A DNA stretch of 64,000 nt from Streptomyces sp. SPB162 (GCF_029504575.1 NZ_JAQFII010000001.1:1202501-1266500), one strand, 5' to 3'. Shown: positions 26,161 through 34,805, counted from the first letter of the stretch. Numbers and translations: made by a program. The notes: generated by a model not told the origin, from the letters alone.

Positions 26161-26760
26161 TCACAGCGCGGTGGGCAGCAGCCGCCACAGGTGCTGCCGG
26201 TCCGTGGCGTGCCGCAGTGATTCCAGCACGGCCCTTGCCGGCGCCGCGTACAGCACCGGGTAGTCGACCTCGCCGAACTCGGGGCGGACCCGCCAGGCCA
26301 GCCGTTCCCGCTCCACCGAGAAGTGCGCGTCCACACCCGGCTTGTTGCCCCGCGCGTCCTGGCGCGCCCAGCGTGTGCTCCCGGGCAGCAGGACGGCGAC
26401 GAGGCCGTGCAGCATCGGCGCGGAACCGTCCTCGTCGGCCAGCCGCTGGTAGCAGAGCCCCGCGGGGATGCCCTCGGCCCGCAGCAGCGCGGTGAGCGCG
26501 TGGGACTTGGCGTGGCAGATACCGGTGCGCAGCCGCAGGACGTCCGAGGCGCGCCAGGTCACCCGGGGGTCGTCGGCGTCGCCGGAGTGCGGGATGGTGT
26601 CGCGGACGAATTCGAAGGCCGCCCGCGTGTAGTCGTGGGGGCTGTCGGCGCCGGCGCGCAGCCGTTCCGCGGTCTCGCGGACCAGGGGGTGGCGGTGGTC
26701 GATGACGTCGTCGGCCGCGAGGTAGGCCGCGTGACCGGGCGTGTCCTGGAGGAGTTCCAT
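26161..26760 (-). CDS. Transglutaminase-like cysteine protease family protein
   Basis: A 199-residue protein of the transglutaminase-like superfamily. The catalytic triad is readable: Cys in RLRTGICHAKSHALTALLRA, His in SAPMLHGLVAVLLP and Asp in KPGVDAHFSVE. The N-terminus matches members that act as peptidases or amidases rather than crosslinkers. The start at 26760 (MELLQDTP) is preferred because the frame to 26817 would extend into an AT-rich promoter. Genes for this family and B3/4 proteins often lie together. The substrate is unknown. Confidence 0.85.
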   Translation of the reverse strand: MELLQDTPGHAAYLAADDVIDHRHPLVRETAERLRAGADSPHDYTRAAFEFVRDTIPHSGDADDPRVTWRASDVLRLRTGICHAKSHALTALLRAEGIPAGLCYQRLADEDGSAPMLHGLVAVLLPGSTRWARQDARGNKPGVDAHFSVERERLAWRVRPEFGEVDYPVLYAAPARAVLESLRHATDRQHLWRLLPTAL

Positions 26761-26829
26761 GCCCGGAACCCTAGGCAGGATCGCGCTATGGATCAATCGA
26801 AATACGACCTGGCGCATATATATTCAGCG

Positions 26830-27225
26830 TCAGGCGATCGCGCCCTTCGTCGCGCCCGGCCCCGAGTCGCCCGTGTGCCGGGTCAACGCCGACGCCAGGT
26901 CGACGTGGACCTCGAAGACCCGCGCCAGCCGGGTGAGCCGCAGCAGCCTCACGAAGGACGGATCGGCGCTGACGATACGGACGTCGCTGCCCCGCTCGAT
27001 GGCCCGCGACCGGAACCGGCAGAGCAGCGACAGGCCGCTGCAGTCGACGAACGTCACGGCCCGCAGGTCCAGGATGAAGTCGGAGCCCGCGACCCGGGCG
27101 AGGGCGTCGAAGCACGGGGTGAGCCCCGTCGAGGCGAGGAGGTCCAGTTCACCCCAGAGCTCGACCACCGTGGACCCGGCCACCGATCGCCGGCCGGCGC
27201 CGAAGGCGGGTTGATCGTCGTCCAT
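26830..27225 (-). CDS. STAS domain anti-sigma factor antagonist
   Basis: A 131-residue STAS protein. VELWGELDLLASTGLTPCFDALA is the opening strand-helix, and FVDCSGLSLLCRFRSRA holds the conserved phosphoacceptor Ser of SpoIIAA-type proteins (D-x-S-G). It is presumably phosphorylated by an RsbW-type kinase and, when unphosphorylated, frees a sigma factor. No kinase or sigma gene is nearby, so it is an orphan partner. The start at 27225 (MDDDQPAF) is chosen for family length. Confidence 0.85.
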   Translation of the reverse strand: MDDDQPAFGAGRRSVAGSTVVELWGELDLLASTGLTPCFDALARVAGSDFILDLRAVTFVDCSGLSLLCRFRSRAIERGSDVRIVSADPSFVRLLRLTRLARVFEVHVDLASALTRHTGDSGPGATKGAIA

Positions 27226-27347
27226 CGAAGCCCCCCACTCCCGGTGATGAGGCGTGCGCCGCTGCGCATGTGTACGTGTCATACCCGCGCGTCGGCATTG
27301 AAGTCAACGGTTGCGACAGCAGCGGAAGTTGGCCGGTTCCGTGCCGT

Positions 27348-27376
27348 GGCCGGGTCCCGACGGTCGGGACCCGGCC
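27348..27376. terminator. Terminator hairpin after the threonine aldolase
   Basis: 13-bp perfect arms (27348-27360 and 27364-27376) around a 3-nt loop, 9 bp beyond the aldolase stop on the minus strand. Confidence 0.75.
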
Positions 27377-27385
27377 AGGGCCGGT

Positions 27386-28480
27386 CTACCGTCCGGCCAG
27401 CTCCGCGGCGACGGCCGCCGCGAACGAGTCGACATCGTCCGGCGTGGTGTCGAAGGAGCACATCCAGCGGACCTCGCCGGTGTTCTCGTCCCAGAAGTAG
27501 AAGCGGTAGCGCTTCTGCAGCCGCTCGCTGACCTCGCGCGGCAGGATGGCGAAGACGGCGTTGGACTGCACCGGGCGGACGATCGTCACCCCGTCGACCC
27601 CCCGCACCGCGGCCTCCAGCCGCTGCGCCATCGCGTTGGCGTGCCGCGCGCCGCGCAGCCACAGGTCGCCGGCGAGCAGCGCCTCGAACTGCACGGACAC
27701 GAAGCGCATCTTGGAGGCGAGCTGCATCGACAGCTTGCGCAGGTGCTTCATGGCGCGCACCCGCTCGGGGGTGAGCACCACGATGCACTCCCCCATCAGC
27801 AGGCCGTTCTTGGTGCCGCCGAAGGAGAGGATGTCGACCCCGGCGTCGGTGGTGAACGCCGCGAGCGGCACGTCGAGCGTCGCGGCGGCGTTGGATATCC
27901 GCGCCCCGTCCAGGTGGACGGCCATGCCGTGCTGATGGGCGTGGTCGCAGATCGCCCGGATCTCGTCGGGGGTGTAGCAGGTGCCCAGCTCGGTGGTCTG
28001 GGTGATCGAGACGACCTGCGGCTGCGCCCGGTGCTCGTCCTCGAAGCCGAACGCCTGGAGGTCGATCAGTTCCGGGGTGAGCTTGCCGTCCGGCGTCGGG
28101 ACGGTCAGCAGCTTGAGGCCGCCCATGCGCTCCGGCGCTCCGCCCTCGTCCACGTTGATGTGCGCGGACTCCGCGCAGATCACCGCGCCCCAGCGCTCGG
28201 TGACGGCCTGCAGCGCCGTGACGTTGGCGCCGGTGCCGTTGAAGACCGGGAAGACCTCCGCGCGCGGGCCGAAGTGACCGCGGAAGACGTCCTGCAGGTG
28301 GACGGTGTAGTCGTCCTCGCCGTACGCGACCTGGTGGCCGCCGTTGGCGAGGGCGAGGGCGGTGAGCACCTCGGGATGCACGCCGGCGTAGTTGTCGCTG
28401 GCGAAACCCCGTACCTCCGGGTCGTGGCGCCGGACGGCGTCGGTGGCGAGCTGCTCGGTCACGGTTGGGGCGTCAGCCAC
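27386..28480 (-). CDS. Low-specificity L-threonine aldolase-like PLP enzyme
   Basis: A 364-residue fold-type I PLP enzyme. FASDNYAGVHPEVLTAL opens the family pattern. DGARISNAAATL supplies the PLP-ring Asp and Arg, and SFGGTKNGLLMGE the Schiff-base lysine. It would cleave threonine or allo-threonine and other beta-hydroxy-amino acids to glycine plus an aldehyde. Its start lies inside the end of the upstream SDR gene (22-bp overlap), placing it third in the DUF6421-SDR-aldolase operon. Confidence 0.9.
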   Translation of the reverse strand: MADAPTVTEQLATDAVRRHDPEVRGFASDNYAGVHPEVLTALALANGGHQVAYGEDDYTVHLQDVFRGHFGPRAEVFPVFNGTGANVTALQAVTERWGAVICAESAHINVDEGGAPERMGGLKLLTVPTPDGKLTPELIDLQAFGFEDEHRAQPQVVSITQTTELGTCYTPDEIRAICDHAHQHGMAVHLDGARISNAAATLDVPLAAFTTDAGVDILSFGGTKNGLLMGECIVVLTPERVRAMKHLRKLSMQLASKMRFVSVQFEALLAGDLWLRGARHANAMAQRLEAAVRGVDGVTIVRPVQSNAVFAILPREVSERLQKRYRFYFWDENTGEVRWMCSFDTTPDDVDSFAAAVAAELAGR

Positions 28481-29220
28481 AGTCGGGTTCCGTTCACTTC
28501 CTCGGCGGGCCGGTTCCAGATGTCCGTCACGGCCTCGGCGAGGTCCGTCACGTCGGTGAAGCCGGCGAACTTGGCGTTCGGGCGCTGCGCCCGCATCTCA
28601 TCGTGCACCAGCGCCTTGATGACGACGACGCTGGCCGCCGTGGTGAGCGGGTCCGCGCCCGACAGCTTGCGGAAGGAGTCCCCCATCGCGAGCGTCCAGG
28701 CCTCGGCGGCGGCCTTCGACGCGGCGTAGGCGGCGTTGCCGGCCGTCGGGCTGCTCGCGCCGGCGGCACTGACCAGGACGTACCGGCCGCGCGTGCTGCG
28801 CCGCAGCGGGTCGTGGAACGCCAGCGAGGTGTGCTGGACGGTGCGGATCAGCAGCCGGTGCAGGAAGTCCCAGTCGGCGAGGTCGGTCTCGGTGAACGAC
28901 GCGGAACCGCGCCAGCCGCCGACCAGGTGGACCAGGCCGTCGACCGGACCGTGGTCCTTCTCGATCCGCGCCGCCCAGTCGCGGGTCGCGGCGGGGTCGA
29001 GCAGGTCCACGATCTCGCCGGTGATGTCCGCGCCGCCGGCGTCGTAACGGGCCTGGTCGACCGCCTGCGCGAGCCGTTCGGGGTTCGCGTCGGCGGCGAC
29101 GACATGGGCGCCGGCCTTCGCGAGTCGCTGCAGCATGGCGCGGCCGGCCGGCCCGCCGGCCCCCGCCACCGCGATGACCGCTCCGTCGAGCGGTCCCTGG
29201 CCATTGGTTGCGTTCGTCAT
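28459..29220 (-). CDS. SDR family NAD(P)-dependent oxidoreductase
   Basis: A 253-residue short-chain dehydrogenase. The cofactor motif is AVIAVAGAGGPAGRAML, an atypical GxxGPxG form of TGxxxGxG. YAASKAAAEAW holds the catalytic Tyr and Lys (YxxxK), preceded by the Ser in LVSAAGASSPTAG. The ATG at 29220 follows a GAGGAGGCGGAG site 23 bp after the DUF6421 stop, and the gene overlaps the aldolase start by 22 bp. The substrate is unknown, probably linked to the aldolase and DUF6421 product. Confidence 0.88.
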   Translation of the reverse strand: MTNATNGQGPLDGAVIAVAGAGGPAGRAMLQRLAKAGAHVVAADANPERLAQAVDQARYDAGGADITGEIVDLLDPAATRDWAARIEKDHGPVDGLVHLVGGWRGSASFTETDLADWDFLHRLLIRTVQHTSLAFHDPLRRSTRGRYVLVSAAGASSPTAGNAAYAASKAAAEAWTLAMGDSFRKLSGADPLTTAASVVVIKALVHDEMRAQRPNAKFAGFTDVTDLAEAVTDIWNRPAEEVNGTRLWLTPQP

Positions 29221-29243
29221 CTCCGCCTCCTCGGCAGCGCCGC

Positions 29244-30635
29244 TCACGCCGCGGTCCGTGCGACGCCGGTGATGCCCCGGGTCGACGCGATCACGTCGCG
29301 CAGCTTCTTCGCGAGTGCCTCGTAGAACATGCTCAGCGGGAACTCGTCGACGAGCACCTCGTCCACCAGCTTGCGCGGCGGCAGCGACAGGTCGAGGGCG
29401 TCCGGGCCCTTGGCCCACACCGATCCGGGGTGGGGCGCGAGGTACGTCGCGACCAGGTCGTACGCGGCGAACCAGTGCACGAGCTTCGGGCGGTCGATGC
29501 CGTCGCGGTACAGCTTCTCGATGTCGGCACAGAGCTGGTTGGTGACCTGGGGGGCCAGCTCCCAGTCGATGTGCAGGGTGTTGTCCGTCCAGCGTACGGC
29601 GTCGTGCTTGTGCAGGTACGAGAAGAGCAGCTGGCCGCCCAGGCCGTCGTAGTTGCGGACGCGATCGCCGGTGACCGGGAAGCGGAAGAGGCGGTCGAAG
29701 AGGATCGCGTACTGCACGCCCAGGCCCATCGGGTGGCCCTCGGCCTGCAGCTTCACGGCCTCCTTGAACGTCGTGAGGTCGCAGCGCAGCTCTTCGAGAC
29801 CGTACATCCAGAACGGCGCGCGCTGCTTGATCATGAAGGGGTCGAACGGCAGGTCGCCATGGCTGTGGGTGCGGTCGTGGATCATGTCCCACAGGACGAA
29901 CGTCTGCTGGGAGAGCTCCTGGTCCTCGATGAGCCGGACTGCCTCGCCGGGCAGCTCCAGGCCGAGGGTGTCCACGGCGGCGGCGGTCACGGCACGGAAG
30001 CGCGCGGCCTCGCGGTCGCAGAAGATCCCGCCCCACGTCCAGCGCTCGGGCGCCTGGCGGACGGCCACGGTCTCCGGGAAGAGCACCGCGGAGTTGGTGT
30101 CGTAGCCGGGCGTGAAATCCTGGAACGTGATCGGCACGAACAACGGGTTGTCGTAGCGGGTGCGCTCCAGCTCGGCGAGCCACTCGGGCCACACGACGCG
30201 CAGGGCGACGGCCTCCAGGTTGCGGTCCGGGTTGCCGTTCTGCGTGTACATCGGGAAGACGACCAGGTGCTGCAGGCCGTCGCGCCGGTCGGCGGCGGGC
30301 TGGAAGGCCAGCAGCGAGTCCAGGAAGTCCGGGACGCCGAAACCGCCGTCGGCCCAGCGGCGCAGGTCCACGACGAGCGCCCGGTGGTACGCCGCGTCGT
30401 GCGGCACCAGCGGAGAGAGCTGCTCGATCGCGTCGATGACGCGTTCCAGGGTGTGCTCCACCTCGGCGAGCGGCGGTACGACCTCGGCGGAGAAGTCGAT
30501 CGAGCCGTCCTTCTGCTGCCAGGGCCTGATGGCGACGACGGCTTGCTTCAGTTCGGCCCACGCCGGATGCGAGGCGATGCCCTCGCCGGATATACCGGTC
30601 CCGTCAGCCACTACAGCCGAAAGATTTTCACTCAT
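29244..30635 (-). CDS. DUF6421 family protein
   Basis: A 463-residue cytosolic protein of the streptomycete DUF6421 family; no enzymatic function is established. QQTFVLWDMIHDRTHSHGDLPFDPFM contains a His/Asp cluster (HDxTHxHGD) that could be a metal site. Other notable segments are TFQDFTPGYDTNSAVLFPETVAVRQAPERWTWGG and TDNTLHIDWELAPQVTNQLCADIEKLY. It is the first gene of the DUF6421-SDR-threonine aldolase operon. The start at 30635 (MSENLSAV) has a GAAGGAGGGG site; the frame to 30722 would cross the leader. Confidence 0.8.
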   Translation of the reverse strand: MSENLSAVVADGTGISGEGIASHPAWAELKQAVVAIRPWQQKDGSIDFSAEVVPPLAEVEHTLERVIDAIEQLSPLVPHDAAYHRALVVDLRRWADGGFGVPDFLDSLLAFQPAADRRDGLQHLVVFPMYTQNGNPDRNLEAVALRVVWPEWLAELERTRYDNPLFVPITFQDFTPGYDTNSAVLFPETVAVRQAPERWTWGGIFCDREAARFRAVTAAAVDTLGLELPGEAVRLIEDQELSQQTFVLWDMIHDRTHSHGDLPFDPFMIKQRAPFWMYGLEELRCDLTTFKEAVKLQAEGHPMGLGVQYAILFDRLFRFPVTGDRVRNYDGLGGQLLFSYLHKHDAVRWTDNTLHIDWELAPQVTNQLCADIEKLYRDGIDRPKLVHWFAAYDLVATYLAPHPGSVWAKGPDALDLSLPPRKLVDEVLVDEFPLSMFYEALAKKLRDVIASTRGITGVARTAA

Positions 30636-30999
30636 GACCCCTCCTTCACAGAAGAAACGCGCTTGATCCGCCACGGAAGCGTATCTATACGAGCTTCCTC
30701 CGTTCAAGGGGGGTCGGAGCAAATTATCCTGTGCGACCCCCAGTGAGGCCGACTATTTTCCTGTCATGCGCCGTTCTCGCGATGACTTCTGTTAGTTGCG
30801 TCATGTCGGCAGCGGAGCTTGGTGGGACATTCACGACCGAATGCCGCAAACCGGCTCCGCTCCAGTCTCACCCAGCTTTCCGGCGTGCGCGATCCCCGCA
30901 CCGGATCCCGCGGCCCCCGTGGCAACCCGGGCGGGCGGCACGCCCTCGCACGAGTGACGGAACCGGCCCGCCGGGTCCGGCGGCGGTAGGAGAGGGGCC
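30636..30999. other. Long divergent promoter/leader region upstream of the DUF6421 operon
   Basis: This 364-bp stretch has no convincing gene apart from the start of the small ORF at its end. Reading toward the DUF6421 gene it contains an 8-bp inverted repeat (30709-30716 / 30734-30741) around an AT-rich core. Between that and the gene, near 30676-30699, lies a second imperfect hairpin (GGAAGC and GCTTCC around CGTAT/ATACG). These could be operators or a leader structure. A possible promoter on the minus strand reads TTGAAC, 12 nt, TATAGAT. Confidence 0.4.
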
Positions 31000-31125
31000 A
31001 TGAGCACCCGCGCTGTCCTCGTCGCCGCCCTGATCACCGGGTTCGTCCTCGGTACGGCGGGTGTCCGCTCCCAGCACTCCGCGCCGTCACACCACGTTCC
31101 GCCGGTGGTCACCGTCCGTCGCTAG
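31000..31125 (+). CDS. Small hypothetical single-TM peptide (41 aa)
   Basis: This short frame has a good ribosome-binding site (TAGGAGAGG) before ATG 31000. It encodes MSTRAVLVAALITGFVLGTA, one hydrophobic segment, followed by a His/Ser/Pro-rich tail ending VVTVRR. It ends 10 bp before the phosphodiesterase gene and is probably co-transcribed with it. No family is recognised. Confidence 0.5.
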   Translation: MSTRAVLVAALITGFVLGTAGVRSQHSAPSHHVPPVVTVRR

Positions 31126-31135
31126 GGTGTCGGCC

Positions 31136-31858
31136 ATGAACTTCCTCACCGTCGGTCACCGGGGTCTCATGGGCGTGGAACCCGAGAACACCGTGCGCTC
31201 GTTCCTCCGCGCCGAGGGCGAGGGGCTGGACCAGATCGAGCTCGACCTGCACCTGAGCAAGGACGGCGCGCTCGTCGTCATGCACGACGCCGAGGTCGAC
31301 CGCACCACGGACGGCACCGGCCGGATCGGCGATCTCACCCTCGACGCGCTGCGGGAGCTGGACGCGGGGCAGGGCGAGCGGGTGCCCGTCCTCGAAGAGG
31401 TGCTCAACGCGGTCACCGGACCGATCCAGGCCGAGATCAAGGACGTCGCCGCCGCCCGGGTGCTCGCCGAGTTGCTGCGCGAGCGCGACGAGGTGGGCCG
31501 GGTGAGCGTGATCTCCTTCCACGACGAGGCGCTGCGCGCGGTCCACGAGCTGCTGCCGCAGTCGCACCGCGTGCTGGTCGCCGGCGAGCTCGGCCGGGAC
31601 CTGGTTCCGCGCGCGCTGGCGGTGGGCGCCCGGATGGTCAGCCTGGAACTTCCGCACCTCAGCCTCGACGTGGTCCTGCGGTGCCGGGACGCGGGGCTCG
31701 CCGTGATCGCGTGGACGGTGAACACGCCGCAGGAGCTGGAACTCGCGCACGCGCTGCGGCTGGACGGGATCGTGACGGACGTGCCGTCGATCGGGGCGGG
31801 CGGGCGATGCGTCAGATCGCCGGACGGGCCTGACGGGGGTCCTGACGGGGGGTCCTGA
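31136..31858 (+). CDS. Glycerophosphodiester phosphodiesterase
   Basis: A 240-residue GDPD-family TIM barrel. VGHRGLMGVEPENTVRSF carries the catalytic His and the Glu/Asn of the active site, IELDLHLSKDGALVVMHDAEVDRTTDGTG supplies the metal-binding E/D and second His, and IQAEIKD the third. It hydrolyses glycerophosphodiesters to glycerol-3-phosphate and an alcohol. No signal peptide, so cytosolic. The C-terminal end runs into a small CTGACGGG repeat (31829-31877). The start at 31136 is used because the longer frame to 31061 overlaps the small ORF. Confidence 0.92.
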   Translation: MNFLTVGHRGLMGVEPENTVRSFLRAEGEGLDQIELDLHLSKDGALVVMHDAEVDRTTDGTGRIGDLTLDALRELDAGQGERVPVLEEVLNAVTGPIQAEIKDVAAARVLAELLRERDEVGRVSVISFHDEALRAVHELLPQSHRVLVAGELGRDLVPRALAVGARMVSLELPHLSLDVVLRCRDAGLAVIAWTVNTPQELELAHALRLDGIVTDVPSIGAGGRCVRSPDGPDGGPDGGS

Positions 31859-31880
31859 CGGGAGGTCCTGACGGGAGGCG
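31829..31880. repeat. Short direct repeat at the 3' end of the phosphodiesterase gene
   Basis: Four copies of a CCTGACGGGGG-like unit (about 13-15 bp period, small changes) cover the stop codon and the following bases. It may be slippage-prone. Confidence 0.6.
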
Positions 31881-31982
31881 ACCTGGCGCCGCGCGGCAAC
31901 ACCGCGGACACAAACGTCCGGCATTCGGACGTACGTGCCTTCTGCCTGGACAGATTCACCCGGCCGGTGCCAATGTCCGGCC

Positions 31983-32876
31983 ATGCGTTCCGCGAACCCG
32001 CTGTCCCCGCGCCGTGCCGCCATCGCCGCGGCCGCCCTGCTCACCCTCGCCGCCGCCGGCTGCGCACCCCAGGAGGACTCCTCCGCGGGCAGCACCACCC
32101 CGCCCGCGGGAACGTCCGCCGCGAGCTGTGCCCCGGCTGATCTGTCCACCCGCACCGCGGGCAAGCTGACGGTGGGCACGGACACGCCCGCCTACGACCC
32201 CTGGTTCACCGAGGACAAGCCCGCCAACGGCAAGGGCTTCGAGTCGGCGGTCACCTACGCGGTCGCCAAGCAGCTCGGCTACGCCCAGGCCGACGTCGTC
32301 TGGCAGACCGTCGCCTTCAACAACGCCTTCGCCCCCGGCGCGAAGGCCTTCGACTTCGACATCAACCAGGTCTCCATCAGCGAGGACCGCAAGAAGGCCG
32401 TCGACTTCTCGTCCGGCTACTACGACGTGCGCCAGGCCGTCATCACGCTGAAGACCTCGAAGATCGCGAACGCGAAGTCCCTCGCCGATCTGCGGGGGGC
32501 CAAGCTCGGCGCCCAGGTCGGCACCACCAGCCTCGACGTGCTGAACGACGTCATCAAGCCGACCCAGCCGCCCGCCGTCTACCAGAAGAACGACCTCGCC
32601 AAGAGCGCGCTGAAGAACGGCCAGGTGGACGGCATCGTGGTCGACCTGCCCACCGCCTTCTACATCACCGGCGCCGAGGTGCCGGAGGCCAAGGTCGTCG
32701 GCCAGTTCGAGGCCGGCGGCGCGCAGAAGGAGCAGTTCGGCCTCGTCCTGGACAAGGGCAGCAAGCTCACCTCCTGCGTCAGCACGGCGGTCGACGCGCT
32801 GCGCAAGGACGGGACCCTCGCCGGTCTGGAGAAGCGCTGGCTGTCCGAGGCCGTCGACGCGCCGGTGCTGAAGTGA
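31983..32876 (+). CDS. Amino acid ABC transporter substrate-binding lipoprotein
   Basis: A 297-residue family 3 binding protein. Signal peptide and lipobox: MRSANPLSPRRAAIAAAALL then AAAGC, lipidated at the Cys. Characteristic segments are GKLTVGTDTPAYDPWF, GFESAVTYAVAKQLGY and DFDINQVSISEDRKKAVDFS. It captures a polar amino acid (glutamine or glutamate type likely) and delivers it to the downstream permease. It is the first gene of a three-gene operon whose starts and stops overlap by 4 bp. Start 31983 is chosen over 31935 because it begins the signal sequence. Confidence 0.93.
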   Translation: MRSANPLSPRRAAIAAAALLTLAAAGCAPQEDSSAGSTTPPAGTSAASCAPADLSTRTAGKLTVGTDTPAYDPWFTEDKPANGKGFESAVTYAVAKQLGYAQADVVWQTVAFNNAFAPGAKAFDFDINQVSISEDRKKAVDFSSGYYDVRQAVITLKTSKIANAKSLADLRGAKLGAQVGTTSLDVLNDVIKPTQPPAVYQKNDLAKSALKNGQVDGIVVDLPTAFYITGAEVPEAKVVGQFEAGGAQKEQFGLVLDKGSKLTSCVSTAVDALRKDGTLAGLEKRWLSEAVDAPVLK

Positions 32877-33745
32877 CGGTGGAGGACGTCCGACCGGACA
32901 CCTACCGGCCGTCCGAGCGGCGGATCGAGCGGGAGCGCTACCGGCGCGCCCGTACCCGGCGCGCGGTGACGATCGGCGCCGTCAGCTCCCTCGCCACCGC
33001 CGGACTGCTCGTCGGGCTCGTCGTCAGTTCCCCCGGCTGGCAGCGCACCCGCGAGACGTTCTTCAACGCGCACGACGCCCGCGCGTCGCTGCCGAAGATC
33101 CTCGACGGGCTCTGGCTCAACCTGCAGCTGATGGTGGTGTGCGGGGCGGTCGTGCTGGTCCTCGGGCTGCTGCTCGCCGTCACCCGCACCCTGCGCGGAC
33201 CGGTCTTCTTCCCACTGCGCGCGCTCGCCACCGCCTATGTCGACTTCTTCCGTGGGCTGCCGCTGATCATCTGCCTGCTCGGCGTGGTCTTCGGCGTCCC
33301 CGCGCTGCGGCTGCAGGGCGTCACCACCGATCCGGTGGTGCTGGGCGGCACGGCACTGGTCCTCACCTACTCGGCGTACGTCGCCGAGGTCTTCCGGGCA
33401 GGCATCGACACGGTCCACCCCAGCCAGCGCGCGGCCGCCCGCTCACTCGGGTTGAGCAGCGCGCGGACCATGCGCCACGTGGTGCTGCCACAGGCCGTCC
33501 GGCGGGTCGTGCCGCCGCTGCTGAACGACCTGGTCTCGCTGCAGAAGGACACCGGCCTGGTGTCGATCGCCGGCGCGGTCGACGCGGTGTACGCCGCGCA
33601 GATCTACGCGGGCAAGACCTTCAACTACACCTCGTACGTCGTGGCCGGCCTGATCTTCGTCGCGCTCACCATCCCGATGACGCGCTTCACCGACTGGATC
33701 ACCGCCCGGATGAACCGCCGCCAGTCGCAGGGAGGGACCGTATGA
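32873..33745 (+). CDS. Amino acid ABC transporter permease
   Basis: A 290-residue HisM/GlnP-type permease. The start is the GTG overlapping the previous stop. One helix follows the charged N-terminus (residues 30-50), then four or more helices with the docking loop FRAGIDTVHPSQRAAARSLGLSSARTMRHVVLPQAVRRVVPPL. A single permease suggests it homodimerises. Confidence 0.94.
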   Translation: MTVEDVRPDTYRPSERRIERERYRRARTRRAVTIGAVSSLATAGLLVGLVVSSPGWQRTRETFFNAHDARASLPKILDGLWLNLQLMVVCGAVVLVLGLLLAVTRTLRGPVFFPLRALATAYVDFFRGLPLIICLLGVVFGVPALRLQGVTTDPVVLGGTALVLTYSAYVAEVFRAGIDTVHPSQRAAARSLGLSSARTMRHVVLPQAVRRVVPPLLNDLVSLQKDTGLVSIAGAVDAVYAAQIYAGKTFNYTSYVVAGLIFVALTIPMTRFTDWITARMNRRQSQGGTV

Positions 33746-34506
33746 AGGACGACGTGAGTGCCACCCCCGTGCTGCGGCTGGAGTCGGTGCGCAAGACGTT
33801 CGGCTCGACCGTGGTGCTGCGCGACATCGATCTCACGGTGCCGCCGCACACCGTCACCGCGCTGATCGGCGCCTCCGGCTCCGGCAAGTCGACACTGCTG
33901 CGCTGCGCCAACCTGCTGGAGGACATCGACGACGGGGCGATCTTCCTGGACGGCGAGGACATCACCGATCCGCGCGTCGACCCCGACTCGGTACGCCGCC
34001 GGATCGGAGTCGTCTTTCAGGCGTACAACCTCTTCCCGCATATGACGGTCCTCGACAACATCACCCTCGCGCCGCGCCGGGTGCACAAGGTCGCGCGCGC
34101 CGAGGCGGCCGAGCGGGCCCGTGAACTGCTCGAACGGCTCGGCCTCGGCGACAAGGCCGGCGAGTACCCGGACCGGCTCAGCGGCGGCCAGCAGCAGCGC
34201 GTCGCGATCGTCCGCGCGCTCGCCGGGAAGCCGCGGCTGCTGCTCCTCGACGAGATCACCGCGGCGCTCGACCCGGAACTGGTCGGCGAGGTACTGGGGG
34301 TCGTCCGCGATCTCAAGGAGCAGGGCATGACGATGGTGATCGCCACGCACGAGATGGGCTTCGCCCGTGAGGTCGCCGACCAGGTCTGCTTCCTCGACGC
34401 CGGCGTGGTACTGGAGCGCGGCACGCCGAAGCAGGTGTTCGGGGCGCCGGCGCGGGAGCGCACGCAGCGCTTCCTGCGGCGCTTCGCGGAGGCCGGGCGG
34501 CTCTAA
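33742..34506 (+). CDS. Amino acid ABC transporter ATP-binding protein
   Basis: A 254-residue ATPase. Walker A is GASGSGKSTLLRCANLLE; the signature is DRLSGGQQQRVAIVRALA; Walker B is LLLLDEITAALDPELV; and the H-loop lies in MVIATHEMGFA. Its ATG overlaps the permease stop (ATGA). It energises the import. After its stop, the next 300 bp carry an IS481 fragment. Confidence 0.96.
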   Translation: MKDDVSATPVLRLESVRKTFGSTVVLRDIDLTVPPHTVTALIGASGSGKSTLLRCANLLEDIDDGAIFLDGEDITDPRVDPDSVRRRIGVVFQAYNLFPHMTVLDNITLAPRRVHKVARAEAAERARELLERLGLGDKAGEYPDRLSGGQQQRVAIVRALAGKPRLLLLDEITAALDPELVGEVLGVVRDLKEQGMTMVIATHEMGFAREVADQVCFLDAGVVLERGTPKQVFGAPARERTQRFLRRFAEAGRL

Positions 34507-34509
34507 GGG

Positions 34510-34539
34510 GTGTTGTGAAAGTCCCGCCTGGCCCGCGAC
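34510..34539 (-). repeat. 30-bp repeat shared with 41329-41358 (inverted)
   Basis: The 30 nt here (GTGTTGTGAAAGTCCCGCCT and the ten following bases) reappear on the other strand at 41329-41358 with one change (29 of 30 identical). Here it forms the downstream edge of an IS481 fragment, so it may be an IS end. Confidence 0.85.
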
Positions 34540-34678
34540 GCCCGGCCCACCGCTGGGCGGTGGTGGGCGAGACCTGGAAGCGTTCGGCGGCCCGGCGCAA
34601 AGTCCAGCCGTCGTCCACGACGCAGCGGGCCAGGCGTAGGCGTCCGGTCTCGGTCAGGGGTGCATCACGGTGGGGCAC
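34513..34678 (-). pseudogene. IS481-family transposase, N-terminal remnant
   Basis: Reading on the minus strand from a GTG at 34678, the frame gives VPHRDAPLTETGRLRLARCV then the HTH segment DGWTLRRAAERFQVSPTTAQRWAG, the N-terminal DNA-binding part of IS481-family transposases. It then runs directly into the 30-bp repeat, and the DDE catalytic domain is absent. It is a decayed element that cannot move. A possible left end (TGTTCTG) lies near 34800. Confidence 0.75.
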
Positions 34679-34805
34679 GAGGGCCTTTCTGTTGGTGTGG
34701 ACGTCGCAATCCACACCGAACAGGAAGGCCATCACCCGTTCAAGATCCCCCTTGCCGAGACCTGAATCACCCGTCCGCAACCTCCCGAGACAGAACAGCT
34801 AGCGG

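Noticed and set aside
28459..30561. 700-residue minus frame fusing the SDR with an N-terminal part
   Set aside because: The N-terminal part is an out-of-frame reading of the DUF6421 gene. The SDR starts at 29220 with its own ribosome-binding site.
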